6,453 nucleotides of DNA from Prevotellaceae bacterium. Lineage in GTDB: Bacteria; Bacteroidota; Bacteroidia; Bacteroidales; Paludibacteraceae. The stretch spans positions 1 to 6,453 of the forward strand of contig JAIRTG010000013.1 of NCBI GenBank assembly GCA_031255055.1, written 5' to 3'. Below the pieces are notes generated by a model that saw only the letters and a program-made list of their open reading frames with translations, searched no databases and had not been told where the DNA came from. The translations under genes and the position numbers were made by a program. Below are positions 1 to 4,963 of the stretch, in pieces; position 1 is the first letter of the stretch; each line of letters opens with the position of its first letter.

Positions 1-47
1 AACGTCGCGATAATGTACGTTGAGATATTTGTAAGTAATGAAGAATG

Positions 48-142
48 TTTAGTGATTAGTGATTAACGATTAATTGTTAAACATGGCGAACTTGCTAATC
101 ACTAATCACTAATCACTAAACACTAATCACTATTTAATCACT
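48..142. repeat. Inverted and tandem AATCACT heptamer repeat
   Basis: The 18 bases at 48-65 (TTTAGTGATTAGTGATTA) are the exact reverse complement of 103-120, so the region can form an 18-bp stem. The right arm is a tandem array of the heptamer AATCACT at 97-103, 104-110 and 111-117, a variant AAACACT at 118-124, a further exact copy at 125-131, and one more after a short spacer at 136-142. No reading frame or promoter is evident here. Simple AT-rich arrays of this type occur in Bacteroidales intergenic DNA. Slippage or hairpin-driven expansion is the likely origin (inference). Confidence 0.85.
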
Positions 143-149
143 GTCTTAC

Positions 150-230
150 GGGGCGTTGCGGGGCAGCGCCCCGCAGAGGGGGTAGCGGAAGACCGCGCAG
201 CGGGCTGAAGCGAGGGGGAGACTTCCCCCC
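150..230. repeat. GC-rich multi-hairpin intergenic element
   Basis: This block is sharply richer in G and C than the AT-rich DNA on both sides. It contains three consecutive hairpins: TGCGGGGC/GCCCCGCA (157-164 and 168-175, loop AGC), GCGG/CCGC (185-188 and 193-196, loop AAGA) and GGGGGA/TCCCCC (214-219 and 224-229, loop GACT). It resembles dispersed GC-rich intergenic elements that I associate with Bacteroidales genomes, but its copy number cannot be judged from one window. It directly adjoins the heptamer repeat, so the pair may be one composite element. No T-run follows the last hairpin on the plus strand, so it does not look like an intrinsic terminator in that direction. Confidence 0.6.
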
Positions 231-273
231 CCTAATTCTCTTTCTCTTTCTTCAATGTGAAATGAAAAAAATA

Positions 274-281
274 TACTTTTG
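274..281 (+). promoter_or_regulatory. Candidate Bacteroidota -7 box (TACTTTTG)
   Basis: TACTTTTG matches the Bacteroidota -7 consensus TAnnTTTG at every defined position. No TTTG lies 19-21 nt upstream; that stretch is a T/C-rich run (TTTCTTC, 247-253), so the -33 part is weak or absent. Transcription would start near 287 and run rightwards into the terminator hairpin at 507-547. An 8-mer with six fixed positions can arise by chance in AT-rich DNA, so the call is tentative. Confidence 0.35.
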
Positions 282-392
282 ATGTAAGAAATACCGGTCG
301 ATTACGTCATTTATAATGTATGGAAACTGCAACATTCAACAACGAAGCGGACTGATAACCGCAATAACCTCGAAATGCTGATGGTAACGCGG

Positions 393-416
393 GATAGGAT
401 AGAAGATAGGATAGAA
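393..416. repeat. 12-bp perfect tandem duplication
   Basis: GATAGGATAGAA occurs twice in direct succession (393-404 and 405-416). The unit is a multiple of three, so it does not disturb the short plus-strand reading frame 375-470, where each copy reads DRIE. It is probably a replication-slippage product. Confidence 0.8.
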
Positions 417-506
417 ATGACCGTCATTTGGATGAGCGGAAAGGTAAAAAAAGAACATTCGACACAATAAAACGCTACTTTTAAATGAAACAAATCATCA
501 AAACGC

Positions 507-547
507 GATGAGGCCGACATGTCGATGTTTCGGTCTCATCATTTTTT
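507..547 (+). terminator. Intrinsic terminator overlapping the 3' end of the radical SAM gene
   Basis: An 11-bp stem, GATGAGGCCGA (507-517) with TCGGTCTCATC (530-540), contains one G-T wobble. Its 12-nt loop includes part of the palindrome CGACATGTCG. On the plus strand it is followed at once by ATTTTTT (541-547), the classic U-tract. On the minus strand the stem begins within the stop codon of the radical SAM gene and is followed by the weaker GCGTTTTGATG. It could act in both directions, but its geometry favours termination of rightward transcripts. Confidence 0.75.
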
Positions 548-1549
548 GGAGCTGCAATTGCGACAGATGTCAAATTGCTTACGGTTTTTCAAAATACGTT
601 TCCTGAAATTCATCGCTTTGGGACTTGTCCAACACGCATAAAAAGACTTTTCGTGTATATTCCCAAACGAAAACGCCGATTCTTTATCAAAGCAACACGG
701 CAAAACTTCGCCGTTGATCGTCACTACAGCCCCGCTCCAAAGTCGCAGGCAATGATTTCTCCATTTATTCTTCGGATACCATTTCTCCTCTTTCCCTTTC
801 TTATAGCGGGCATATCGATCGATAGTTGTAAGCAGTTCATGGCCATTTTCAAAATCATACAACTGAGCGCTTTTAAGGCTCAGTCTGTCGGCGCCTGTTT
901 CTTTTGTCAGTTTTTTTATTTCATCCAGTTGATGCTCATTCGTCTTCAAGACCAGAAATTGAATTTCGATAATCGGATTTGTCCTGCCCGATCTCTTTTT
1001 TGCCGCGACAAGCAATTTTACAGCATTCACAGCCTTTTCCAGCTTGCCGCCTATCCGGTATTTTTCATACGTCGCCTGCGTTGTCCCGTCGATTGACACA
1101 ATCAACTTGTCCAAACCCGACTGTACCAGTTTTTCGGCCGTCCGTTCGTCAATCAACTGCGCATTTGTCGACGTCGAAGTATAAATTCCTGCTCGGTGAG
1201 TATACGCAATCATCTCCGTCAAATTTCTGTTCAGCAAAGGCTCTCCCTGAAAATAAAAAATAACATGAACAAGTGTCTCTTTCAATTCATCCACACTCTC
1301 CTTAAAATGCTCCAAAGAGAGCGTCCGACCTCTTTTAGAATAGCTTTTGCCATTCCCGACAGGACACTCCGGACATGCCAATTGACAAAAATCGGCAGGC
1401 TCCACCGAAATAAAAGCAGGATAAAACTTGTTGAAAAGATATACTCCGAAATAAGATAAAATGTAGGAGAAAGACAATTTGTAATAATTTCGTAGTTTTT
1501 TTACACTTAGGTAATGTAAATTATTCAAAAAATGGCTTAAAATTCTCAT
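539..1549 (-). CDS. Radical SAM/SPASM domain protein, substrate unknown
   Basis: A 336-residue protein belonging to the radical SAM enzymes, which use a [4Fe-4S] cluster and S-adenosylmethionine for radical chemistry in the cytoplasm. Counting from the ATG at 1549, the cluster motif CxxxCxxC is C55, C59 and C62 (CQLACPEC), and the GEP motif that contacts SAM lies at about 102-104 (FQGEPLLN). A TSTSTNA strand (115-121) and an IVSIDG strand (150-155) fit the partial TIM barrel. The C-terminal SPASM-like region has C267, the pair C285/C286, a GNI turn and a final CxxC (C329, C332), enough for at least one auxiliary iron-sulfur cluster. The first 45 residues are basic and aromatic, perhaps a membrane-contacting extension. 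A TTG codon one triplet upstream is a less likely start. It is divergent from the TPR lipoprotein. No precursor peptide or partner is evident nearby, so the substrate is unknown. The family looks conserved in Bacteroidales. Confidence 0.9.
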   Translation of the reverse strand: MRILSHFLNNLHYLSVKKLRNYYKLSFSYILSYFGVYLFNKFYPAFISVEPADFCQLACPECPVGNGKSYSKRGRTLSLEHFKESVDELKETLVHVIFYFQGEPLLNRNLTEMIAYTHRAGIYTSTSTNAQLIDERTAEKLVQSGLDKLIVSIDGTTQATYEKYRIGGKLEKAVNAVKLLVAAKKRSGRTNPIIEIQFLVLKTNEHQLDEIKKLTKETGADRLSLKSAQLYDFENGHELLTTIDRYARYKKGKEEKWYPKNKWRNHCLRLWSGAVVTINGEVLPCCFDKESAFSFGNIHEKSFYACWTSPKAMNFRKRILKNRKQFDICRNCSSKK

Positions 1550-1622
1550 CAATTGTGTGCAAGATTAAATATAGAAGTTATTTTCTACGTTTTTTTACAA
1601 CAAAAAATAACCGGTTCAACCA

Positions 1623-1630
1623 CAAAGTTA
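1623..1630 (-). promoter_or_regulatory. Candidate -7 box for the radical SAM gene (TAACTTTG)
   Basis: Read on the minus strand, this is TAACTTTG, a full match to TAnnTTTG. It would start transcription near 1616 and give a leader of roughly 65 nt before the ATG at 1549. No TTTG is found at the usual -33 distance. It lies 12 bp from the oppositely directed box at 1643-1650, so the two polymerase footprints would overlap. Confidence 0.45.
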
Positions 1631-1642
1631 CTCAAAATATCA

Positions 1643-1650
1643 TATATTTG
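1643..1650 (+). promoter_or_regulatory. -7 box for the TPR lipoprotein (TATATTTG)
   Basis: TATATTTG matches the Bacteroidota -7 consensus TAnnTTTG fully. Transcription would begin near 1657, leaving a leader of about 44 nt before the ATG at 1701. Any start codon at 1650 would lie inside the promoter, which argues against it. The expected -33 position (about 1618-1623) has no TTTG and overlaps the neighbourhood of the divergent minus-strand box. Confidence 0.55.
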
Positions 1651-1700
1651 TGCCGGATTATAAGAACCTCAATGTATCAACAATAAAATTAAAGAGAATC

Positions 1701-3401
1701 ATGAGAAAACGTTTATTTTTTTCCATTCCCGTGTTGTTTTTAATGCTGCTTACTTCGTGTAATAAAGAAATGGGAGCATTGGATCCGAGTTTGTTTCGGG
1801 TGAATCCGAATCCACTTGTAGCAAAAGGTGGAAAGGTCGAAGCTGTCGTCACAGGACAATTCCCCGAAAAGTATTTCAACAAAAATGCAGTAGTTAAGGT
1901 AACCCCCGTCTTGCGTTTTGCCGACAGCGAAATCAGTTCGAAGTCGGAAGTATTTCAGGGAGAAAAAGTGATTGGAAACGACAAACAAGTGATGTACAAA
2001 GCCGGCGGCAACTACTCCATCAAAGCCGCGTTCGATTACTTTCCTGCGATGAACAAATCCGAACTGTTTTTAGACATTGAAGTCACTCAGAAAGGCAAGA
2101 CCTATCAGTTGCCGAGCGTAAAGGTAGCCGACGGCGTCCTCGCAACTTCCGAACTTATTTCCACAGAACCGACAGAAGTTGGGGCGGCGTTGATTCCCGA
2201 CAAATTCCAGCGCATCATCAAAGAAACGCAGGAAGCCGACATCATGTTCCTGATTCAACAATCGACCCTTCGCTCAAGCGAAACATCGTCGAGCGACGTT
2301 GTTGCACTGACACAAAAAATCAAAGAAGCAAAAGACGCCGAAAACCTTCAAGTTGCAGGACTGGAAGTGTCGGCATACGCATCGCCCGACGGCGGATACA
2401 AATTGAACGAAAACCTTTCAAAAAGTCGCCAAGACGTGACTGTGAATTATTTGAACAGAGAAATAAAAAAACTGAAAACATCTGTCAACATCGATTCGAA
2501 ATTCACGGCTCAAGATTGGGAAGGATTCCAAAAACTGATGGAAAATTCCAACATTCAAGACAAACAAGTCATTTTGCGCGTGCTGTCAATGTATGACGAC
2601 CCCGAACAACGCGAACGAGAAATTAAAAACCTCTCGGTTGCATACAAAAACATCGCAGACGAAATTCTTCCCAAGTTGCGCCGTTCGCGCCTGCAACTGA
2701 TTGTCGACATCATTGGAAAAACCGATGAGGAAATCACTCGGATAGCAAAAGCAAATCCGTCCGAACTAACTGTCGACGAATTGCTGTATGCGGCCACACT
2801 GACAACAAATGTGAACGAAAAGATTGGTATCTACAAAAAAGCAGTCGAGTTATTTCCCAAAGATGTACGCGGCTACAACAACTTGGGTTTGATCTACTAT
2901 AACAACAACATGCCCGATGCAAAAAACTATTTTGAGCAGGCTTTGAAATTAGTGCCAAACTCGCCCGACGTAAACTACAACTTGGGACTGTTGTCGATGG
3001 CAGCCGGTGAGGTGGATAAGGCAACCGAATATTTTGGTAAAGCCGCCGGCACAACCGGAAGTTTCGGACAAGCCTTGGGAACGTTGTATGTGAAAAAAGG
3101 CGATTATGAAAAAGCCAAATCATCGTTCAGCAATGCAAGCAGCAATAATGCCGCCCTGACACAAATCTTGAGCGAAGACTACAACGCCGCTCGTCGTACA
3201 CTGTCCGGAATCTCGGCGCCGGATGCAACAACAGCCTATCTAACTGCCATTGTTGCCGCCCGTACCAACGACCGTGACGCTGTCTATACAAACCTGAGAA
3301 CCGCCGTTCAGCGAGATAGCTCTTATGCGTCGAGAGCCGCCACCGACCTCGAATTTGCGAAATATTTCGCCGATAGTGTTTTCAAGTCCATTGTACAATA
3401 A
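1701..3401 (+). CDS. TPR-repeat lipoprotein with an OmpA-like motif
   Basis: A 566-residue predicted envelope lipoprotein. The start at 1701 is chosen because MRKRLFFSIPVLFLMLLTSC is a complete lipoprotein signal peptide, with lipobox LTSC and C20 as the lipidated residue; the in-frame GTG at 1650 falls within the -7 box. AAAGAGAA sits just upstream. Residues about 25-150 are probably beta-rich (VNPNPLVAKGGKVEAVV onwards). Residues about 215-255 (SAYASPDGG then NENLSKSR) resemble the OmpA C-terminal peptidoglycan-binding signature, with the Arg after the LS motif present, although the whole fold cannot be confirmed. A basic helical linker (about 300-335) leads to TPR-like units at about 372-390, 391-424, 425-455 and 456-482 (for example GYNNLGLIYYNNNMPDAKNY), followed by degenerate helical repeats to the end. 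I recognise the arrangement as a conserved Bacteroidales protein of unclear function. A scaffold linking peptidoglycan and envelope proteins is an inference. It appears monocistronic. Confidence 0.9.
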   Translation: MRKRLFFSIPVLFLMLLTSCNKEMGALDPSLFRVNPNPLVAKGGKVEAVVTGQFPEKYFNKNAVVKVTPVLRFADSEISSKSEVFQGEKVIGNDKQVMYKAGGNYSIKAAFDYFPAMNKSELFLDIEVTQKGKTYQLPSVKVADGVLATSELISTEPTEVGAALIPDKFQRIIKETQEADIMFLIQQSTLRSSETSSSDVVALTQKIKEAKDAENLQVAGLEVSAYASPDGGYKLNENLSKSRQDVTVNYLNREIKKLKTSVNIDSKFTAQDWEGFQKLMENSNIQDKQVILRVLSMYDDPEQREREIKNLSVAYKNIADEILPKLRRSRLQLIVDIIGKTDEEITRIAKANPSELTVDELLYAATLTTNVNEKIGIYKKAVELFPKDVRGYNNLGLIYYNNNMPDAKNYFEQALKLVPNSPDVNYNLGLLSMAAGEVDKATEYFGKAAGTTGSFGQALGTLYVKKGDYEKAKSSFSNASSNNAALTQILSEDYNAARRTLSGISAPDATTAYLTAIVAARTNDRDAVYTNLRTAVQRDSSYASRAATDLEFAKYFADSVFKSIVQ

Positions 3402-3440
3402 AAAAGCATTTCCTCCAAATTTCTCGGATGTATTCAATAA

Positions 3441-3485
3441 ACGCGAGGCTGAATCATATACGGTTCAGCCTCCGTCATTTTTATT
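3441..3485 (+). terminator. Intrinsic terminator of the TPR lipoprotein gene
   Basis: A 9-bp perfect stem, GAGGCTGAA (3445-3453) with TTCAGCCTC (3464-3472), is extended by ACG/CGT around a bulged C. It is followed by TCATTTTTATT. It begins about 40 nt after the lipoprotein stop codon. On the minus strand the hairpin is followed by GCGTTTATTG, so it may also stop leftward transcription from the convergent DUF3990 gene, which has no other clear terminator. Confidence 0.85.
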
Positions 3486-3628
3486 CGCGACTAACGGCAA
3501 TAGAAATCCGAAGGGTTTCCGTTGTCCGAATTGTGATGCTTGTGATTTGTATGATTGGTGATTGGTTGATGCTCTTCTTCGTTGCCTACAAAAGGGAGCA
3601 TTTATGTGGGGTTGCTGCCGCCATTGTG

Positions 3629-4345
3629 CTAAACAGTGAGTGATATGCCGCCTATCTTTTCGTCTTTATTATTCAATTCTATTTTTAGCATTTCGTAGAC
3701 TTCTTGCCATGATTTTTTGTGAAATCCGGTACTTTCGTCTATTAGACGGGAATATGTATTGGAATTGAAATAAATATCTATAGCCTGAATATCAGACATC
3801 TCAAAGTCTGTAATAAGTGATTGTATGATAGCATCATCAATAGCCATTTCGTTTAAATCGGCTTTGCTAAATGCTTTTTTAAGCATCTGTAATGACTTTT
3901 GTGTGCAAAAAGCAATTTGATGAGAAACCGAATGTTTAAATTTCAATTCTTCAATAAATTTGTTTTTTGTAAGTCCACCGTCCAAATAAAAAGATATTCT
4001 CGTAGCAATATCATCGTTGGCAACGGGACCTTCTACAATATCATAATCATGTAAATTTTTGTTCGTATCGTTTTGTCTGTTCATTACAACAAAATCAAGC
4101 CATTTCTCTGAATAGTCCTTAAATCGTAAGGTTTTAAAATAATTGCTTGAAAATGCGCTTTCAAAGAAGGTAAACTCAGTTATTACTCCCTCGTTTTTCT
4201 GTTTTTTCCCTTTACGTTTTGCCCAAAATTTCGCTTGCTCATAAATGTTTGTAACATAAAAACCACGAGCAAAATCACGGTTTAATTCACATTTTGTCAA
4301 ATCAATCTCGTCGATTTTTGTATAACTTCCATGATATACTTTCAT
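3629..4345 (-). CDS. DUF3990-type ADP-ribosyltransferase-like protein, probable toxin
   Basis: A 238-residue soluble protein with no signal peptide or membrane segment. Residues 1-150 carry the features I associate with DUF3990: an N-terminal YHGS (H5), a DFARGFYVT block (24-32), a WLDFV strand (82-86), YDIVEGPVANDD (101-112) and QIAFCTQKSL (143-152). DUF3990 is related to ADP-ribosyltransferases, in which the first His or Arg and the later aromatic block bind NAD; by analogy H5 and Y30 may do so (inference). Residues about 165-230 (DIQAIDIYFNSNTYSRLIDE and beyond) look like a separate helical domain, similar to small proteins encoded as a third gene in related operons, so a fusion is likely. 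Its ATG overlaps the stop of the upstream DUF3791 gene (ATGA), implying translational coupling. A toxin role is inferred from family and context; the target is unknown. The region is AT-rich, consistent with transfer. Confidence 0.8.
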   Translation of the reverse strand: MKVYHGSYTKIDEIDLTKCELNRDFARGFYVTNIYEQAKFWAKRKGKKQKNEGVITEFTFFESAFSSNYFKTLRFKDYSEKWLDFVVMNRQNDTNKNLHDYDIVEGPVANDDIATRISFYLDGGLTKNKFIEELKFKHSVSHQIAFCTQKSLQMLKKAFSKADLNEMAIDDAIIQSLITDFEMSDIQAIDIYFNSNTYSRLIDESTGFHKKSWQEVYEMLKIELNNKDEKIGGISLTV

Positions 4346-4581
4346 TCTGCTTCAGCATTTTGACAACAAACATCATATAGATCTCTAACTGCATACAAGG
4401 GATTATCAGTGTGCAAAGCCCACCAGTTTTCAAATAAATAATCAAGCCCTCCGTATGTTTTTAAATAACGATATGCTGTCTGTTTATTCATTTTATAGGC
4501 ACGTGCAAACTCAGGAATAATAAAAGAAATAAATCTTATTTTATTCCTTCTTTCTCTGTCTTTTATTATATCTACCATCAT
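4342..4581 (-). CDS. DUF3791-type small protein, putative antitoxin or partner
   Basis: A 79-residue protein. The pattern FISFIIPEFARAYKMNKQTA (17-36), then GGLDYLFENWWALHTDNPLY (44-63) and a final helix RDLYDV, fits DUF3791: a helix that includes a helix-turn-helix-like segment, a LDYL motif and a conserved LHT. DUF3791 genes commonly precede DUF3990 genes, and here the two overlap by 4 bp in the same order, which supports a paired function such as neutralising the downstream ADP-ribosyltransferase-like protein (inference). The possible helix-turn-helix would also allow autoregulation. Two consecutive ATGs (4581 and 4578) could serve as start; neither has a strong ribosome-binding site. The first gene in the pair being the smaller one is typical of antitoxin-first modules. 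Confidence 0.75.
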   Translation of the reverse strand: MMVDIIKDRERRNKIRFISFIIPEFARAYKMNKQTAYRYLKTYGGLDYLFENWWALHTDNPLYAVRDLYDVCCQNAEAE

Positions 4582-4602
4582 AAATTCGCTGTATAATTTC
4601 CG

Positions 4603-4610
4603 TAAAAGTA
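4603..4610 (-). promoter_or_regulatory. Weak candidate -7 box for the DUF3791/DUF3990 operon
   Basis: On the minus strand the sequence is TACTTTTA, one mismatch from TAnnTTTG. A TTTG lies upstream (complement of 4634-4637) at a spacing of 23 nt, slightly longer than the usual 19-21. The start would be about 15-20 nt before the first ATG at 4581, giving a very short leader. No operator palindrome is obvious. Confidence 0.3.
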
Positions 4611-4758
4611 CAAGTTTTATACTGTTTCTAACGCAAAAACGTAAAATATTTTTTCGGGCATTTTCTATTGTTTCACAATTTTACTATTCCCAACAACCTG
4701 AATGTTTCATCTTTTAATGCGATTTTTCTTCATTTTGAGCAATTAGCCCAAAATAAAT
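4611..4758. other. AT-rich intergenic DNA, no gene seen
   Basis: Part of the 382-bp gene-free gap 4582-4963. The minus strand contains a short open stretch ending near 4662 (KIALKDETFRLLGIVKL then stop) that has no start codon and is interrupted upstream by stops; it could be a decayed reading frame or chance. I see no RNA gene, no strong terminator and no good promoter in this part beyond the weak -33 match at 4634-4637. Confidence 0.5.
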
Positions 4759-4821
4759 AATTGCAGGCAAACTCCCCGTTTGCACGACTTTCCAAGTCCG
4801 TGCGTTGCTCGAAAAGCAATT
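4759..4821. repeat. Cluster of three hairpins inside an outer stem
   Basis: The outer arms AATTGC (4759-4764) and GCAATT (4816-4821) are complementary. Between them lie GCAAAC/GTTTGC (4767-4772 and 4778-4783), GCAC-GACTT/AAGTC-GTGC (4782-4790 and 4794-4803, one bulged C) and TTGCT/AGCAA (4805-4809 and 4815-4819). The last hairpin competes with the outer stem. The arrangement resembles REP-like or folded-DNA elements rather than a tRNA: there is no acceptor stem with CCA and no T-loop consensus. Function unknown. Confidence 0.55.
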
Positions 4822-4828
4822 AACTCAA

Positions 4829-4928
4829 AGAGGATGTGTCAAAAGTCTCCTTTTACAACGCTCATCCCATCTACGGATAGTTGTAGGAAGGGTAAAAACG
4901 GAATTTTGGGACTTTTAACACACCCTCT
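4829..4928. mobile_element. MITE-like element with 19-bp imperfect terminal inverted repeats
   Basis: The left end AGAGGATGTGTCAAAAGTC (4829-4847) and the right end GACTTTTAACACACCCTCT (4910-4928) are inverted copies with two mismatches. The interior has a further inverted pair TACAAC/GTTGTA, so the 100-bp element could fold into one long hairpin. No transposase frame fits inside, so it would be non-autonomous. Its ends resemble the GAGGNTGTGTCAAAA-type termini I associate with Bacteroidota insertion sequences, possibly IS1182-like, but I cannot confirm the family. No clear target duplication flanks it. Weaker symmetry continues outwards (GTTGCT at 4804-4809, AGCAAC at 4948-4953). It might also serve as a terminator or mRNA-stabilising structure for the minus-strand acylation operon. 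Confidence 0.55.
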
Positions 4929-4933
4929 GTTTT

Positions 4934-4953
4934 GAATAAAGTTGCGTAGCAAC
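4934..4953 (-). terminator. Weak terminator after the SGNH gene
   Basis: On the minus strand a GTTGC/GCAAC stem (4941-4945 and 4949-4953, 3-nt loop) begins about 10 nt after the SGNH stop codon and is followed by TTTATTC. The stem is short and the T-tract interrupted, so termination here is uncertain; the large inverted repeat just beyond may reinforce it. Confidence 0.35.
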
Positions 4954-4963
4954 CAATCACAGT

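Larger units (their letters stand above)
288..547 (+). ncRNA. Candidate small transcript, about 260 nt, unassigned
   Basis: This stretch is bounded by a consensus -7 box (274-281) and a strong plus-oriented intrinsic terminator (507-547), as expected for a small RNA or small-protein transcript. Internal pairing can be seen: CCGC/GCGG (359-362 and 389-392) with ACC/GGT inside it, and a small TCAT/ATGA hairpin near 424-435. The longest plausible plus-strand reading frame with an ATG is 375-470 (31 codons, starting MLMVTRDRIEDRIE and ending at TAA). It lacks a clear ribosome-binding site and matches no family I know. I see no signature of tmRNA, RNase P RNA or SRP RNA. The alternative is plain intergenic DNA with a terminator that serves the convergent radical SAM gene. 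Confidence 0.22.

Noticed and set aside
97..142. CRISPR array
   Set aside because: The units are 7 bp, contiguous and without unique spacers, so this is a simple tandem repeat.
375..470. Radical SAM-modified precursor peptide encoded by the 31-codon frame
   Set aside because: It is convergent with the enzyme gene rather than co-transcribed, has no Cys- or Gly-rich core and no leader I recognise; kept only as part of the candidate transcript.
311..520. 69-residue minus-strand open frame
   Set aside because: No family resemblance, low-complexity hydrophobic and serine-rich composition, and it overlaps the terminator hairpin.
575..1459. Plus-strand open frames opposite the radical SAM gene
   Set aside because: They are antisense shadows of a gene with clear catalytic motifs and show no recognisable domains.
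1550..1552. TTG start for the radical SAM protein
   Set aside because: It is only one codon upstream of an ATG at 1549; ATG is the simpler choice and nothing favours TTG.
1650..1700. GTG at 1650 as the start of the TPR lipoprotein, adding 17 residues
   Set aside because: The codon lies within the -7 box, and the added residues would displace a textbook lipoprotein signal peptide that begins at the ATG at 1701.
2734..3123. 129-residue minus-strand open frame within the TPR lipoprotein
   Set aside because: Antisense shadow; cysteine-, serine- and arginine-rich low-complexity translation and no plausible start context.
3494..3519. Second terminator after the lipoprotein gene (stem GAAATCC/GGGTTTC)
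   Set aside because: The stem is short with a 3-nt loop and no T-run follows; the hairpin at 3441-3485 explains termination better.
3569..3601. Terminator for the DUF3990 gene (ATGCTC/GAGCAT)
   Set aside because: Only six perfect pairs with a long loop and no T-tract on the minus strand.
4759..4821. tRNA gene
   Set aside because: There are three hairpins, but no acceptor stem, no T-loop consensus and arm lengths that do not fit a tRNA.
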